From assembly GCA_001464965.1 (NCBI GenBank), contig LNEJ01000014.1, positions 1 through 64,000 on the forward strand: a stretch of DNA of 64,000 nucleotides. Reading direction: 5' to 3'. The notes beneath the pieces were generated by a model. The model ran no database searches. It saw only the letters and a list, made by a program, of their open reading frames with translations, and was not told the DNA's origin. Positions within the stretch are counted from its first letter, which is position 1; each line of letters starts with the position of its first letter. Shown in pieces: positions 1-9,550 of this stretch. This stretch comes from Gammaproteobacteria bacterium Ga0074134. GTDB lineage: Bacteria; Pseudomonadota; Gammaproteobacteria; Ga0077554; Ga007554. Made by a program: the position numbers and the translations under genes.

Positions 1-100
1 TCCAACCAGCGTCAAACTGCTGAAAACCGCGATGGTCGTAGCTTTTCGTCACGCTATGCCCCATTTTTTACCCACACGATTTCCTGAAGAGCCAAAGATT

Positions 101-1105
101 TTAGTGCAACTGATACTTCCTCACCGCATTATTATGCTCTTGCAGTGTTTCCGAAAAATAGTGGCTGCCATCGCCGCGCGCCACAAAATACAAGGCCTTG
201 CCTGGCGCCGGATGCACTGCAGCTTGCAGGGCATCACCGCCGGGCATGGCAATCGGTGTGGGCGGTAGGCCACGGCGCAGATAGGTATTGTACGGGGCAT
301 CCGCCATAAGATCATGCTTGCGCAGGTTACCGTCAAACGCGTCGCCCAGGCCATAAATAATAGTGGGGTCGGTGGCCAGCGGCATGCCGATCTTCAGGCG
401 GCGGATGAATACACCCGCAATCATTGGGCGCTCGGCGGGCGCGGCGGTTTCTTTCTCAACGATAGAGGCCATGATCAGCGCCTCATAAGGCGTTTTATAA
501 GGCAAGTCTGGGTCGCGCTTTTGCCAGGCTTCATCCAGGCGCTGGCCCATCAAACGATAGGCGCGCTGTAAAAATGCCACATCAGTGAAATTGCCGGAAA
601 ACTGGTAGGTATCCGGGTAAAAACGGCCTTCAGGGTGCTGGTCTGGCCAGCCCAGCTTTGCCATGATCTGCTGATCCGTCAGGCCAGACAGGGTATGCAC
701 CAACTTCGGGTGGCTGTTGACAGCGGCCATCACCTGCCGGAAGTTCCAGCCTTCCACGATAGTAAGCGCATATCCCACCACCTTACCCGCCACGAGATTG
801 TCCAGCAGTTCTACGGGAGTCATCACGGAGGTCAACTGGTATTCGCCCGCCTTGATGCTGTGCTCCTTGCCCTGCCAGCGCGCCAGCCATACGAGATAGG
901 TGGGGTGATCAATCATGCCGCGCTGCGCAAGATCTCTTGCAACCTCCTTCAAACCGGCGCCAGGCATGACGGTATAAGAGACACTCTTTTCCGGAATACG
1001 CAACGGGGTTTCGACGAATTGCGTCATATCCATGTACAGCCAGCCGATGGCAAAGCTGCCGAACAGGATAAGGAAACCGGTAAGTTTGAACAGAATATTT
1101 CGCAT
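101..1105 (-). CDS. mltG: Endolytic murein transglycosylase MltG (YceG family)
   Basis: Inner-membrane lytic transglycosylase that cuts nascent glycan strands and is thought to set their length. The 334-residue protein has the family's usual size. Residues about 4-25 form a single membrane anchor, and the rest would be periplasmic, with a LysM-like segment followed by the YceG catalytic domain. The motif SIVEKET near residues 214-220 carries the catalytic glutamate, followed by ERP and DPTIIYGLG, as in the E. coli enzyme. It is the last complete gene of the fab/pab run on this strand, 71 bp after pabC. In E. coli tmk follows; the bases to the left are too few to tell whether that holds here. 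Confidence 0.95.
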   Translation of the reverse strand: MRNILFKLTGFLILFGSFAIGWLYMDMTQFVETPLRIPEKSVSYTVMPGAGLKEVARDLAQRGMIDHPTYLVWLARWQGKEHSIKAGEYQLTSVMTPVELLDNLVAGKVVGYALTIVEGWNFRQVMAAVNSHPKLVHTLSGLTDQQIMAKLGWPDQHPEGRFYPDTYQFSGNFTDVAFLQRAYRLMGQRLDEAWQKRDPDLPYKTPYEALIMASIVEKETAAPAERPMIAGVFIRRLKIGMPLATDPTIIYGLGDAFDGNLRKHDLMADAPYNTYLRRGLPPTPIAMPGGDALQAAVHPAPGKALYFVARGDGSHYFSETLQEHNNAVRKYQLH

Positions 1106-1176
1106 GGTGTGGGATCAGGTTTAGAAAAAATCAGCGCCACGGCATCTATGGAATTCAATAGCGCCTATTTTTATTT

Positions 1177-2004
1177 CTAAAACTCCTGCCTCCCAATCCT
1201 ATCAGCAATATAGCGTGTTATCGGACGATGCACCGGAAAATCAACCCCCGCGCAGTGCCTCACTGGCCACACGCCAATCAGGCTGTTGCATAGAAACACT
1301 TCATCGGAGGACTTTACATCATCAAGGGTAATTTGCGCGATATCGGCCGGAATATCCATGCCGCGCGCGCTATCAAGGATATAGCCGCGCATCACGCCCG
1401 CCACGCCGCACTGTGACAGGTCCGGGGTCAGCAGACGCCCATTGCGCACGATGAAGAGATTACTCATGGTGCCTTCGATGACATGCCCCTCCCCATCCAG
1501 CATCAATCCTTCCGGGATCGCCGGATCATCCCATTCGCTGCGCGCCAGCACCTGCTCCAAGCGATTGAGATGCTTGATGCCTGCCAACGCGGGATTGCTG
1601 CCCAGGCGGGTTGAGCATAGCCGCACGGCCACCCCCTCCACCCAAAACGCTGGGGGATATTCCGGCCACGCATAAAGCGCCACCAGGCGGGTAGGTTGTA
1701 CCGCGCCGCAAGGTGGAGCGCGATATCCCCGGCCACTGCTGCCACGCGTGATGATGATCTTGAGCACACCTTCGGCGACACCCTCACACAACTGCGATGA
1801 CTCGCGCCGAAGCTGTGCAGTGTCTATCGGAGCAATACCAAGGCGCTCGCAGCCAAGCAAAAGACGCTGCATGTGCCTGTCCCATAGCGCGGGCACGCCA
1901 TCATGTACGGCAATGGTTTCAAACAGACCATCGCCGTAATGCAGGCCACGGTCATTGGCGTCGACTCTCGTGCCCGGCACACCATTCACCAGCATCCCAG
2001 CCAT
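1177..2004 (-). CDS. pabC: Aminodeoxychorismate lyase PabC
   Basis: Fold-type IV PLP enzyme that eliminates pyruvate from 4-amino-4-deoxychorismate to give p-aminobenzoate for folate. The N-terminus MLVNGVPG followed by DRGLHYGDGLFET is the class IV aminotransferase hallmark, and KHLNRLEQV holds the likely PLP lysine. The frame is open upstream to about 2157, but the ATG at 2004 overlaps the pabB stop by one base (TAATG), fits the family N-terminus and gives 275 residues. Translational coupling with pabB is therefore likely, which makes sense because PabC uses the PabAB product. No pabA is present in the window. Confidence 0.94.
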   Translation of the reverse strand: MAGMLVNGVPGTRVDANDRGLHYGDGLFETIAVHDGVPALWDRHMQRLLLGCERLGIAPIDTAQLRRESSQLCEGVAEGVLKIIITRGSSGRGYRAPPCGAVQPTRLVALYAWPEYPPAFWVEGVAVRLCSTRLGSNPALAGIKHLNRLEQVLARSEWDDPAIPEGLMLDGEGHVIEGTMSNLFIVRNGRLLTPDLSQCGVAGVMRGYILDSARGMDIPADIAQITLDDVKSSDEVFLCNSLIGVWPVRHCAGVDFPVHRPITRYIADRIGRQEF

Positions 2005-3467
2005 TAACTTCCTCCCTTTGCAAAAGGAGGATCCATGCCCAGCGCCAATAACAGCCCACGCGCCTTGGCGCGGGTCTCCTCCAGTTCGGCCTCCGGCACG
2101 GAATCGGCCACGATGCCTGCACCAACGCGCAGCCGCACCTGGTTCTCTTCCACCCACATGGTGCGAATCAATATATTCAGGTCCATGCTCCCGTCATGGT
2201 TGAGATAGCCCATCGAGCCAGTGTAGGGTCCGCGCGCCGCTTGCTCAAGCTCGGCAATGATTTCCATGCAGCGCACCTTGGGGCAACCGGTGATGGTGCC
2301 GCCGGGGAATACTGCACGAATCACCTGCCCCGGCGTAACATCGGAGCGCTTGATTCCGCGCACATTGGAAACGATGTGATGCACATGGGCATACGATTCC
2401 AGCCCCATCAATTCATCCACCTGCACGCTGCCGGGCACACACACGCGCCCCAGGTCGTTGCGCTCCAGGTCGATCAGCATCACATGCTCGGCACGTTCCT
2501 TGGGATGGGCAAGCAAGGTCTGCGACAACGCGTGATCTTCATCGCCGATACCGCGCGGCCGGGTACCCGCGATGGGACGGGTCTCGACCACATCATCGCG
2601 CACCCGGACCAAGCGCTCCGGCGAAGAGCTTAGTATCGCGCCACCGTTGTATGTCACCAGTCCCGCGAATGGCGCCGGGTTGTGCCGCCGGAGATTCCGA
2701 TAAAGTTGCGCACAGGCAACGCCTTCCGCCAACACACCGGAATAGGCACGCGACAGATTAACCTGGAACACATCACCTTCAACAATGTAGTCTTTGATGC
2801 GCCGCACTGCTTCCAGATACCGCTCCGGTTCATCCTCCCGCACGCCCGTCTGTATATTGGACAAATCGTCATCAGTCTCCATCGTCACAGCTTGCAGATC
2901 ACACATCATCACATCCAGCAATGACGCATAAGAATCCTCAGCCACGATGAAAGTCTGTTTCAGCGCGTGGTCCCTGATGACAGCCGCAGGAATACGTGTG
3001 GCGAACGCAATGGGCAGGCATGAGGCACGCCCGGACAGATCCCCGGATAGATCAAGTCGCAGGTCAAGACAGGACTCAATCTGTCCGGCAAGTTCATAAC
3101 CAAGATAGACAAACCATCCGCCGGAAAATGGCAAGTTCGATTCAGCCTCTGTGGAGGGTAGACGTTCTCTCGCCCACCAGTCATCGAGGTTATTCAGAAA
3201 ATCCGGCCCATTGACAGGCAGACCGCCGCCTTTGAGAGCGTAATCACCGGTCAGCGGCCGCTCCCGGCATCCGGCCTCTGGCGGCACTCGTGCATCCATG
3301 CACAGCGCAAGCGATTGCCCAGGAAAAGCAAACAGGATGTCATAACGGGCATGCGGCATGCCATGAGCAACGCTCTCCAGCAGGAAGGGATAGCGTTGCG
3401 GATGAGCCAGGTGTAACCCTAGCAGATCTTGATAGATGTCGAGCTGGCGTATCAGTTTTGCAGTCAA
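2004..3467 (-). CDS. pabB: Aminodeoxychorismate synthase component I PabB
   Basis: Chorismate-using enzyme that, with the glutamine amidotransferase PabA, makes aminodeoxychorismate. The 487-residue protein has the anthranilate synthase I/PabB fold. Recognisable are PIAGTRPRG, the ERAEHVMLIDLERNDLG block and GGTITGCPKVRCMEII in the C-terminal half. The PIAGT lysine/alanine position and the coupling to pabC favour PabB over TrpE. The longest frame begins at a TTG (3467) with no convincing ribosome site, so the exact start is uncertain. It overlaps pabC by one base. Its placement inside a fab cluster, between fabF and pabC, differs from E. coli, where pabB is elsewhere. Confidence 0.92.
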   Translation of the reverse strand: MTAKLIRQLDIYQDLLGLHLAHPQRYPFLLESVAHGMPHARYDILFAFPGQSLALCMDARVPPEAGCRERPLTGDYALKGGGLPVNGPDFLNNLDDWWARERLPSTEAESNLPFSGGWFVYLGYELAGQIESCLDLRLDLSGDLSGRASCLPIAFATRIPAAVIRDHALKQTFIVAEDSYASLLDVMMCDLQAVTMETDDDLSNIQTGVREDEPERYLEAVRRIKDYIVEGDVFQVNLSRAYSGVLAEGVACAQLYRNLRRHNPAPFAGLVTYNGGAILSSSPERLVRVRDDVVETRPIAGTRPRGIGDEDHALSQTLLAHPKERAEHVMLIDLERNDLGRVCVPGSVQVDELMGLESYAHVHHIVSNVRGIKRSDVTPGQVIRAVFPGGTITGCPKVRCMEIIAELEQAARGPYTGSMGYLNHDGSMDLNILIRTMWVEENQVRLRVGAGIVADSVPEAELEETRAKARGLLLALGMDPPFAKGGS

Positions 3468-3519
3468 CCCAGGACAAAGAAGCGATATTTAACCGCGAAT
3501 CATACTATGAAAATCAGTC

Positions 3520-3584
3520 AGCCACAGAGACGAGGATTCACAGCGAAAAACGATTCTCCATGAACCTCTGTGTTCTCTGTTACT
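3520..3584. repeat. Imperfect inverted repeat between fabF and pabB
   Basis: The 122-bp gap between fabF and pabB holds an imperfect inverted repeat. The left arm CCACAGAGACGAGGATTC (about 3522-3539) matches the reverse complement of the right arm GAACCTCTGTGTTCTCTGT (about 3562-3580) with a few gaps. ACAGAG-rich inverted repeats of this kind are common intergenic palindromes in proteobacteria. It could form an RNA hairpin and lower read-through into pabB, but no T-run follows, so a terminator call is not justified. Confidence 0.4.
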
Positions 3585-3589
3585 TACAT

Positions 3590-4834
3590 CTAACGCAGCT
3601 TGCTCACCACCAGCGTCGCATTGGTTCCGCCAAACCCAAACGAGTTGGACAACACATGTTCAATCTTCATCTGCCGCGCCGTATTGGGCACATAATCCAG
3701 ATCGCACTCAGGATCCGGCGTGATGATATTGATCGTGGGCGGAGCGACCTGATCGCGTATTGCAAGCACACTGAAAATCGCCTCGATGCCACCCGCCGCA
3801 CCCAGCAAATGGCCGGTCATGGACTTGGTGGAACTCACCGCCAGACGGTAGGCATGCTCACCGAAGGCTGCCTTGAGCGCCTGGGTTTCAATCTTGTCAC
3901 CCGCGGGTGTGGATGTGCCATGGGCATTGATATAGCCAATATCATCAGGATTGAGACGCGCATCGCGCAGTGCGTTGGTCATGCAGCGCCGCGCGCCGTC
4001 ACCACCCTCGGAAGGCAGAGTCATATGATAAGCATCGCCGCTCATGCCGAAGCCGGTCAGTTCCGCGTAAATCGTGGCGCCGCGTTTCCTGGCGAATTCA
4101 TATTCTTCCAGCACCACCACGCCCGCGCCATCACTGAGCACAAAGCCATCGCGGTCTTTATCCCATGGACGGCTGGCGGTCTGGGGATCATCGTTGCGGG
4201 TGGACAACGCCCGCGCCGCAGAAAATCCGCCCAACCCGCTGGGAGATGTCGCCATCTCCGCGCCGCCCGCCACCATCACGTCGGCATCGCCATACATGAT
4301 GATACGCGCCGCCTCGCCGATATTGTGCGCTCCTGTGGAGCAGGCGGACACCAGCGCAATATTGGGACCCTTCATGCCATACATGATCGAAACATTGCCA
4401 GAGATCATGTTAATGATGTTGCTGGGCACGAAGAACGGTGAAATCTTACGCGGACCGCCATCCAGGAAGTTCTGGTATCCCTTCTCAATGCCCGGCAGGC
4501 CACCGATGCCCGAGCCTATCGCAACCCCGATACGCTCGGCATTCTCTTCAGTAACCTCCAGCCCGGCATCGGCAATCGCCTCTTTTGCGGCGGCGACGCC
4601 GTAGTGGATGAAAGGGTCCATTTTTTTGACATCTTTCGGAGGGATATAATTCGTAGGGTCAAAATTCCAAACGGATCCGCCAAAACGCGTCGGAAAATCC
4701 GAGACATCAAAATGGGTAATCGGGCCAATACCGCTCCTGCCCGCCAGGATATTCTCCCAAGACTCCTTGACTGTCAGGCCCACAGGGCCAACCATGCCAA
4801 GTCCGGTGATGACGACACGTCTTTTTGCGCTCAC
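3590..4834 (-). CDS. fabF: 3-oxoacyl-ACP synthase II FabF
   Basis: Condensing enzyme (KAS II) that elongates acyl-ACP with malonyl-ACP in type II fatty-acid synthesis. The 414-residue length is standard. The catalytic Cys is in [12 protein letters not shown], the two active-site histidines in [10 protein letters not shown] and [12 protein letters not shown], and the C-terminal [13 protein letters not shown] loop is typical of FabF. The start is GTG at 4834, with a GAAGGGA site about 11 bases upstream. It follows acpP, the usual fab order, but a hairpin terminator lies between them, so its transcription may be reduced relative to acpP. Confidence 0.97.
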   Translation of the reverse strand: MSAKRRVVITGLGMVGPVGLTVKESWENILAGRSGIGPITHFDVSDFPTRFGGSVWNFDPTNYIPPKDVKKMDPFIHYGVAAAKEAIADAGLEVTEENAERIGVAIGSGIGGLPGIEKGYQNFLDGGPRKISPFFVPSNIINMISGNVSIMYGMKGPNIALVSACSTGAHNIGEAARIIMYGDADVMVAGGAEMATSPSGLGGFSAARALSTRNDDPQTASRPWDKDRDGFVLSDGAGVVVLEEYEFARKRGATIYAELTGFGMSGDAYHMTLPSEGGDGARRCMTNALRDARLNPDDIGYINAHGTSTPAGDKIETQALKAAFGEHAYRLAVSSTKSMTGHLLGAAGGIEAIFSVLAIRDQVAPPTINIITPDPECDLDYVPNTARQMKIEHVLSNSFGFGGTNATLVVSKLR

Positions 4835-4879
4835 GCTTGATCTATCCCTTCAAGTTACATCAAAAATACGGCGGGGCAT

Positions 4880-4917
4880 AAACAAAAGGCCGCCACCACA
4901 ACAGTGGTATGCGGCCC
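4880..4917 (-). terminator. Rho-independent terminator/attenuator after acpP
   Basis: Read on the minus strand just after the acpP stop, GGCCGC (4911-4916) pairs with GCGGCC (4888-4893). An inner ACCAC/GTGGT stem closes a short loop, and TTTTGTTT follows at about 4880-4887. This is a textbook intrinsic terminator about 45 bases downstream of acpP and before fabF. It could raise acpP expression relative to fabF by partial termination. Confidence 0.8.
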
Positions 4918-4960
4918 CCCATCCGGTAATCTTCTTATTAATTTGGCGAGTATTATTTAA

Positions 4961-5200
4961 TCAATGGCTCAGATGGGTATTGACGTAATCAATCGCCTGC
5001 TGAACAGTGGTGATCTTTTCTGCTTCTTCATCGGGTATTTCGCACTCGAATTCTTCCTCAAGCGCCATGACCAGTTCTACAGTGTCAAGCGAATCAGCGC
5101 CAAGATCATCCACGAATGAAGACGTATTGCTCACCTCTTCATCCTTCACCCCTAATTGTTCTACAACGATCTTCTTGACACGTTCTTCGACAGTGCTCAT
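4961..5200 (-). CDS. acpP: Acyl carrier protein AcpP
   Basis: Small acidic carrier of growing acyl chains on phosphopantetheine. The start at 5200 gives [12 protein letters not shown] and 79 residues, the standard ACP size; a longer in-frame start at 5218 adds six residues not found in ACPs. The attachment serine is in [11 protein letters not shown], and the rest is the usual four-helix, Glu/Asp-rich sequence. It lies between fabG and fabF and is followed by a strong intrinsic terminator, consistent with the need for much more ACP than enzyme. Confidence 0.97.
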   Translation of the reverse strand: MSTVEERVKKIVVEQLGVKDEEVSNTSSFVDDLGADSLDTVELVMALEEEFECEIPDEEAEKITTVQQAIDYVNTHLSH

Positions 5201-5310
5201 GACAGGTAAATCCTCCAAGTATATAAATAGCAGATTAACTGCAAGCGGTATTTTATTGAAAAAGTGCTACGGATGCTAGTTGTTTAACTGTAAACCCTGC
5301 GCTATCGCAC

Positions 5311-6054
5311 TCAACCCATATACATTCCGCCATTGACATGCAATGTTTCACCGGTAATGTACGAAGCGGAGGGCGACGCCAGAAAAGCCACCGCCGCCGC
5401 GATATCCTCGACACGGCCCAGACGGGTCAGCGGAATTTGCTGCAGTAACGCCGTTTTCTGATCCTCCGGCAAGGCACGCGTCATGTCGGTATCGATAAAG
5501 CCGGGGGCTACGACGTTGACGGTGATGTTGCGCGCTGCCGCCTCGCGCGCCAAAGCCTTGCTAAAGCCTATGATCCCTGCCTTGGCAGCGGCATAGTTTG
5601 TCTGGCCGGCATTGCCGGTGCACCCCACCACTGATGCAATACTGATGATGCGCCCCTTGCGCGCCTTCATCATGGCCCGCAAGCAAATCTTTGAAAGACG
5701 GTAAACGGACGTGAGATTGGTGTTGATAATACTATCCCACTCCTCGTCCTTCATGCGTATCAGCAAGTTATCGCGCGTGACACCCGCATTGTTGACCAAT
5801 ATCCCCGGCGCACCAAAATCCTGCCCGATCTTTTCCAGCGCGGCGTCAATAGAGGCCTGATCGGTGACATCAAGGACCATGCCTGCGCCCTTGATCTCGT
5901 TGTCCGCCAGATACCTGGAAATCTTTTCCGCAGCATCCGGTGAAGTTGCCGTGCCGACCACCACAGCACCCTGACGCCCCAGTTCCAGCGCTATCGCACG
6001 CCCAATTCCGCGGCTCGCACCAGTCACGAGAGCTATTTCGTTATTCAAAAACAT
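5311..6054 (-). CDS. fabG: 3-oxoacyl-ACP reductase FabG
   Basis: NADPH-dependent short-chain dehydrogenase that reduces 3-oxoacyl-ACP. The 247 residues match the family. The cofactor loop TGASRGIGRA is near residues 11-20, NNAG occurs in NNAGVTRDNLL, and the catalytic Ser and Tyr-Lys are in SIASVVG and YAAAKAG. The C-terminus ends HVNGGMYMG as in FabG. The ATG at 6054 has GGTGGAG five bases upstream. It sits between fabD and acpP in the canonical order. Confidence 0.97.
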   Translation of the reverse strand: MFLNNEIALVTGASRGIGRAIALELGRQGAVVVGTATSPDAAEKISRYLADNEIKGAGMVLDVTDQASIDAALEKIGQDFGAPGILVNNAGVTRDNLLIRMKDEEWDSIINTNLTSVYRLSKICLRAMMKARKGRIISIASVVGCTGNAGQTNYAAAKAGIIGFSKALAREAAARNITVNVVAPGFIDTDMTRALPEDQKTALLQQIPLTRLGRVEDIAAAVAFLASPSASYITGETLHVNGGMYMG

Positions 6055-6196
6055 TGAATCTCCACCTGCAAAGACAATTTAGTGCTATCCGGCGACGCAC
6101 AGGGAAGAGCGACAGCGAAGGGTTTTGCTAGTGTCGCTGGAGGCGCGGCGCCGGAAGCAGCCGGCACGCCACAGGGTTCCACTATGCCGGGAGCGG

Positions 6197-7138
6197 TCAA
6201 GCCTGAAGCGCCTCATCCAGAGTGACTGGATCGAACACCGGCAGCACCGCCATATCACGTTCGATGCGTTTGTTAAGCCCGGCGAGCACTTTGCCGGGGC
6301 CACATTCTACCAAACTTTTTACCCCCGCGTTTGCCATGGAACGAATGGTTTCCACCCAACGCACCGGGTTATACAACTGCCTGACCAGCGCATCGCGGAT
6401 TTTATCCGCTTCGGCATAAACAGCTACATCGGTATTGTTAACGACCGGTATTCCGGGTGTTTTCAATACGACCGTTTGCAGCAGCGCGGCAAGGCGCTCG
6501 GCGGCGGGCTTCATCAGCAGGCAGTGTGATGGCACACTCACCGGCAGCACAAGAGCGCGCTTGGCACCGGCCTGCTTGGCCAGCTCGACGGCACGCGCCA
6601 CTGCCGCCGCCGTCCCTGCCACCACCACCTGGCCGGGAGAGTTGAAATTCACCGCTGCCACCACCTCATCCGAAGCGCCAGGGGCGGCCGACGCATCCCT
6701 GCACACCTGAATCACCTGCGCGTCCTCAAGACCGAGAATCGCCGCCATCGCGCCCTCGCCCGCCGGCACGGCCTCCTGCATGTAGCGCCCACGCTCCGCA
6801 ACGAGGCGCACAGCATCGTTAAAATCCAGCGCGCCGGCGCACACCAGCGCCGTATACTCACCCAGGCTATGCCCAGCCATCATCATAGGCATAGCGCCCT
6901 GCCGGGCCTGCCAAACGCGCCATACGGCAACCCCCGCGGCAAGCATGGCGGGCTGGGTTTTATGAGTCTGATTCAGCTCCGCTTCCGGGCCGGACTGAAC
7001 CAGGTCCCACAGATCATAACCCAGCACCTCCGATGCCTGGCCAAACGTCTGGCGCACCTGGGGATAGGCAATAGCCAGCTCCGAGAGCATCCCCACGGAT
7101 TGTGAACCTTGACCGGGAAAAACAAAAGCAAGCGACAT
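6197..7138 (-). CDS. fabD: Malonyl-CoA:ACP transacylase FabD
   Basis: Transfers malonyl from CoA to ACP, supplying the elongation substrate. FVFPGQGSQSVGM lies at the N-terminus, the nucleophile serine is in AGHSLGEY, and the active-site histidine is in VSVPSHC. The start at 7138 (MSLAFVFPG, AGGG eight bases upstream) gives 313 residues, the family length; a further upstream in-frame ATG at 7207 would add an unlike N-terminus. It is separated from fabH by a gap with an inverted repeat. Confidence 0.96.
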   Translation of the reverse strand: MSLAFVFPGQGSQSVGMLSELAIAYPQVRQTFGQASEVLGYDLWDLVQSGPEAELNQTHKTQPAMLAAGVAVWRVWQARQGAMPMMMAGHSLGEYTALVCAGALDFNDAVRLVAERGRYMQEAVPAGEGAMAAILGLEDAQVIQVCRDASAAPGASDEVVAAVNFNSPGQVVVAGTAAAVARAVELAKQAGAKRALVLPVSVPSHCLLMKPAAERLAALLQTVVLKTPGIPVVNNTDVAVYAEADKIRDALVRQLYNPVRWVETIRSMANAGVKSLVECGPGKVLAGLNKRIERDMAVLPVFDPVTLDEALQA

Positions 7139-7193
7139 CGACGTACCCTGTAACAGATTTATGTTTTTTAACGAAACATTACGAGATATCTTG

Positions 7194-7299
7194 TCCACGA
7201 AACTCACGAAAAAACAAAAACAATGGATTGATTTAGCAATTCACTGGATAGGGGCAATATGCACCTAAATATTTTCGTGTTTTTTCGTGACAACGTGGA
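7194..7299. repeat. Inverted repeat in the fabH-fabD gap
   Basis: Left arm TCCACGAAACTCACGAAAAAAC (split here as TCCACG plus TCACGAAAAAAC, 7194-7215) pairs with the right arm at 7279-7299, whose complement reads TCCACG-TTG-TCACGAAAAAAC. Eighteen positions pair around a roughly 60-base loop. It occupies most of the non-coding space between fabH and fabD and may be a transcript-stabilising or pausing structure, or a remnant of a small palindromic element. It is unrelated to the two repeat families described elsewhere in the window. Confidence 0.5.
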
Positions 7300-7316
7300 T
7301 AACCAAGTTTTTCAGG

Positions 7317-8285
7317 TTAATACTTGAGCAATGCCGATCCCCAGGTGAAGCCCGCGCCAAAGGCCTCCAACAATAGCATATCACCCCGCTGGATGCGGCC
7401 ATCCCGAACCGCGACGTCCAGCGCGAGCGGCACCGAGGCCGCCGAGGTGTTACCGTGCTCGCCCACGGTGACAACCACCCGTTCCATGGGCATTTTCAGC
7501 TTTTTGGCGGTGGCTTCGATGATGCGTATATTCGCCTGATGCGGCACCAGCCAGTCCACGTCGGACTTTTCGAGCTGGTTAGCCGCCAGCGTCTCATCCA
7601 CAATACGCCCCAGGGTATTCACGGCGACCTTGAAAACCTCGTTACCCTGCATCTTGACGTACTGACTGCCCTGTTGAATGTTTTCAAAACCTTGCGAGAT
7701 GCCGTAGGGAATGGTCAGCAGGTTTTCATAGATGCCATCGGAATGTGTATGTGTAGAGAGGATACCCGGCGTATCACTGGCGCCGAGCACCACCGCGCCG
7801 GCGCCATCACCGAACAGCACACAGGTGCCGCGATCGGTCCAGTCAACGATGCGCGACATGGTTTCCGCGCCCACTACCAGGACATTGCGCGCACTGCCGG
7901 AACGGATAAACTTGTCCGCAACATCCAAGGCATAGATGAAGCCGGTACAGGCGGCCTGAAGATCAAAAGCCGCCGGGCCGCGGATATCCAGACGCCGCTG
8001 GAGCAGACAGGCAGTGCTGGGAAATATCCGGTCTGGGGTGGTGGTTGCTACCACAATGAGATCGATATCGGAAGTCTTGATACCCGCGGCTTCAATGGCG
8101 CGCCGCGCGGCGGCTTCGCTCATGTCACAGGTGGTCTCACCGGGGGCTGCAATGTGACGCTTACGGATGCCGGTACGCTCCACGATCCACTGATCCGTAG
8201 TGTCGACCATCTTTTCAAGATCGGCGTTAGTCAACACCTTTTCAGGCAGATAGCCGCCGGTGCCGATGATGCGCGAATATTTCAA
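7317..8285 (-). CDS. fabH: 3-oxoacyl-ACP synthase III FabH
   Basis: Initiating condensing enzyme joining acetyl-CoA to malonyl-ACP. The Cys-His-Asn triad is visible in [19 protein letters not shown] and EHGNTSAAS, and the C-terminus is [13 protein letters not shown]. The frame is open upstream to 8405, but the family N-terminus [13 protein letters not shown] begins directly at a TTG (8285) preceded by GAGAGG eight bases away. That TTG overlaps the plsX stop (TTGA), so coupling to plsX is likely. The resulting protein of 322 residues has the usual size. Confidence 0.95.
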   Translation of the reverse strand: MKYSRIIGTGGYLPEKVLTNADLEKMVDTTDQWIVERTGIRKRHIAAPGETTCDMSEAAARRAIEAAGIKTSDIDLIVVATTTPDRIFPSTACLLQRRLDIRGPAAFDLQAACTGFIYALDVADKFIRSGSARNVLVVGAETMSRIVDWTDRGTCVLFGDGAGAVVLGASDTPGILSTHTHSDGIYENLLTIPYGISQGFENIQQGSQYVKMQGNEVFKVAVNTLGRIVDETLAANQLEKSDVDWLVPHQANIRIIEATAKKLKMPMERVVVTVGEHGNTSAASVPLALDVAVRDGRIQRGDMLLLEAFGAGFTWGSALLKY

Positions 8286-9304
8286 CTTGCACGCCTCTCT
8301 GTCAGGAAGGATTCCAGTTGCGTTCTGATGCGTTGCGGCACATCCTTTTTGACTTCGGTCACCGCCTCTTTGATGGCGTTGGCGAACGAAAAAACATCCG
8401 CGCAACCGTGGCTTTTAATGACGATCCCCTGCAATCCCACCAGACTCGCACCATTATACTGGCGGGGATCAATCTTGGCGCGAAACGCCTTTAGTACCGG
8501 CATCGCCACCAATGCCACCGACCGGGTAAAGATTGAACGTTTGAATTCCTGTCTCATGTAATGACTGATCATTTTCGCCACGCCTTCGCTGGTTTTCAGC
8601 GCGACATTACCAATAAAACCATCACATACCACGACATCGACGCTGCCTTTATAAATGTCATCGCCCTCGACGAAACCCACATAATGGATGTCGCTGGCGG
8701 CGAGCATGCGCGCAGCCTCCTTGACCGTCTCGTTGCCCTTGATCTCTTCCTCACCGACATTGAGCAGGCCGACCCGCGGGCGCTCGATGTTATCCACCGC
8801 ACTGGTCAACACCGACCCCATTACGGCGAACTGGAATAAATGCTCGGCGGTTGAATCCACGTTCGCGCCCAGATCGAGCATGTGAGTGTGCCCCGTCATG
8901 GTCGGCAAGGCGGAGATAATGGCGGGCCGGTCGATACCAGGCAAGGTTTTCAGCACATAGCGGGCGGTGGCCATCAATGCGCCCGTATTACCTGCGCTGA
9001 CACAAGCCTGGGCGCGGCTAGACTTGACCAGATCAATGGCAACACGCATTGATGAGTCCTTCTTGCCACGCAACGCCTGGGAAGGCGGCTCATGCATTTC
9101 GACACATTGAGAGGCGTGCTGGATCTGCAGCCTGTCGCTGGTCCGCGCATTGTGCGCCAGCAGTTGCTTGGCGAGGATATCCTGATCGCCCACGAGGATG
9201 AGCGTGAGATCCGGCTGCTCGGCAAGCACGCTCAGGGCGGCGGGTACCACCACATGGGGGCCATGATCGCCCCCCATGGCATCCAGCGCGAGAGTAAGAC
9301 CCAA
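8282..9304 (-). CDS. plsX: Phosphate acyltransferase PlsX
   Basis: Peripheral enzyme converting acyl-ACP to acyl-phosphate for phosphatidic-acid synthesis. The 340-residue protein begins [13 protein letters not shown] and shows the PlsX blocks [30 protein letters not shown] and [11 protein letters not shown]. The start appears to be TTG at 9304, three bases after the rpmF stop. It is placed between rpmF and fabH as in E. coli and overlaps fabH by three bases. Confidence 0.96.
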   Translation of the reverse strand: MGLTLALDAMGGDHGPHVVVPAALSVLAEQPDLTLILVGDQDILAKQLLAHNARTSDRLQIQHASQCVEMHEPPSQALRGKKDSSMRVAIDLVKSSRAQACVSAGNTGALMATARYVLKTLPGIDRPAIISALPTMTGHTHMLDLGANVDSTAEHLFQFAVMGSVLTSAVDNIERPRVGLLNVGEEEIKGNETVKEAARMLAASDIHYVGFVEGDDIYKGSVDVVVCDGFIGNVALKTSEGVAKMISHYMRQEFKRSIFTRSVALVAMPVLKAFRAKIDPRQYNGASLVGLQGIVIKSHGCADVFSFANAIKEAVTEVKKDVPQRIRTQLESFLTERRAS

Positions 9305-9307
9305 GTC

Positions 9308-9487
9308 TTACTCGCCCTTGGTGTTGATGATCTTGCGGCCGCGGTAATACCCGTCCGGGCTGATGTGATGGCGCAGATGGGTTTCGCCCGTGGTGGGCTC
9401 AACCGACAGGGTGGACGAGGTCAGCGCGTCATGGGATCTGCGCATGCCACGCTTGGAGGGGGTTTTACGGTTCTGCTGTACGGCCAT
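9308..9487 (-). CDS. rpmF: 50S ribosomal protein bL32
   Basis: A 59-residue basic protein, [20 protein letters not shown] at the N-terminus, which is the bL32 signature; the body continues with [16 protein letters not shown]. It was found by direct translation because it is shorter than most gene-finding cut-offs. No zinc-binding Cys pairs are present, so it is the C-minus type of bL32 seen in most Gammaproteobacteria. It lies between yceD and plsX, the conserved order. Confidence 0.97.
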   Translation of the reverse strand: MAVQQNRKTPSKRGMRRSHDALTSSTLSVEPTTGETHLRHHISPDGYYRGRKIINTKGE

Positions 9488-9550
9488 TTTTCATACTCCT
9501 GCTATATATTTAAAGCGTTTAAAATCATTTGAGCAACCCGCAAAGGTCAC

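Noticed and set aside
1-100. tmk start expected by synteny after mltG
   Set aside because: Only a short open frame from ATG at 64 is visible, and it does not resemble thymidylate kinase; a TTG at 15 leaves too few codons to judge.
3290-4441. Long plus-strand frame of 383 codons opposite fabF and pabB
   Set aside because: It is antisense to two unmistakable genes and has atypical composition for a protein (Arg/His-rich).
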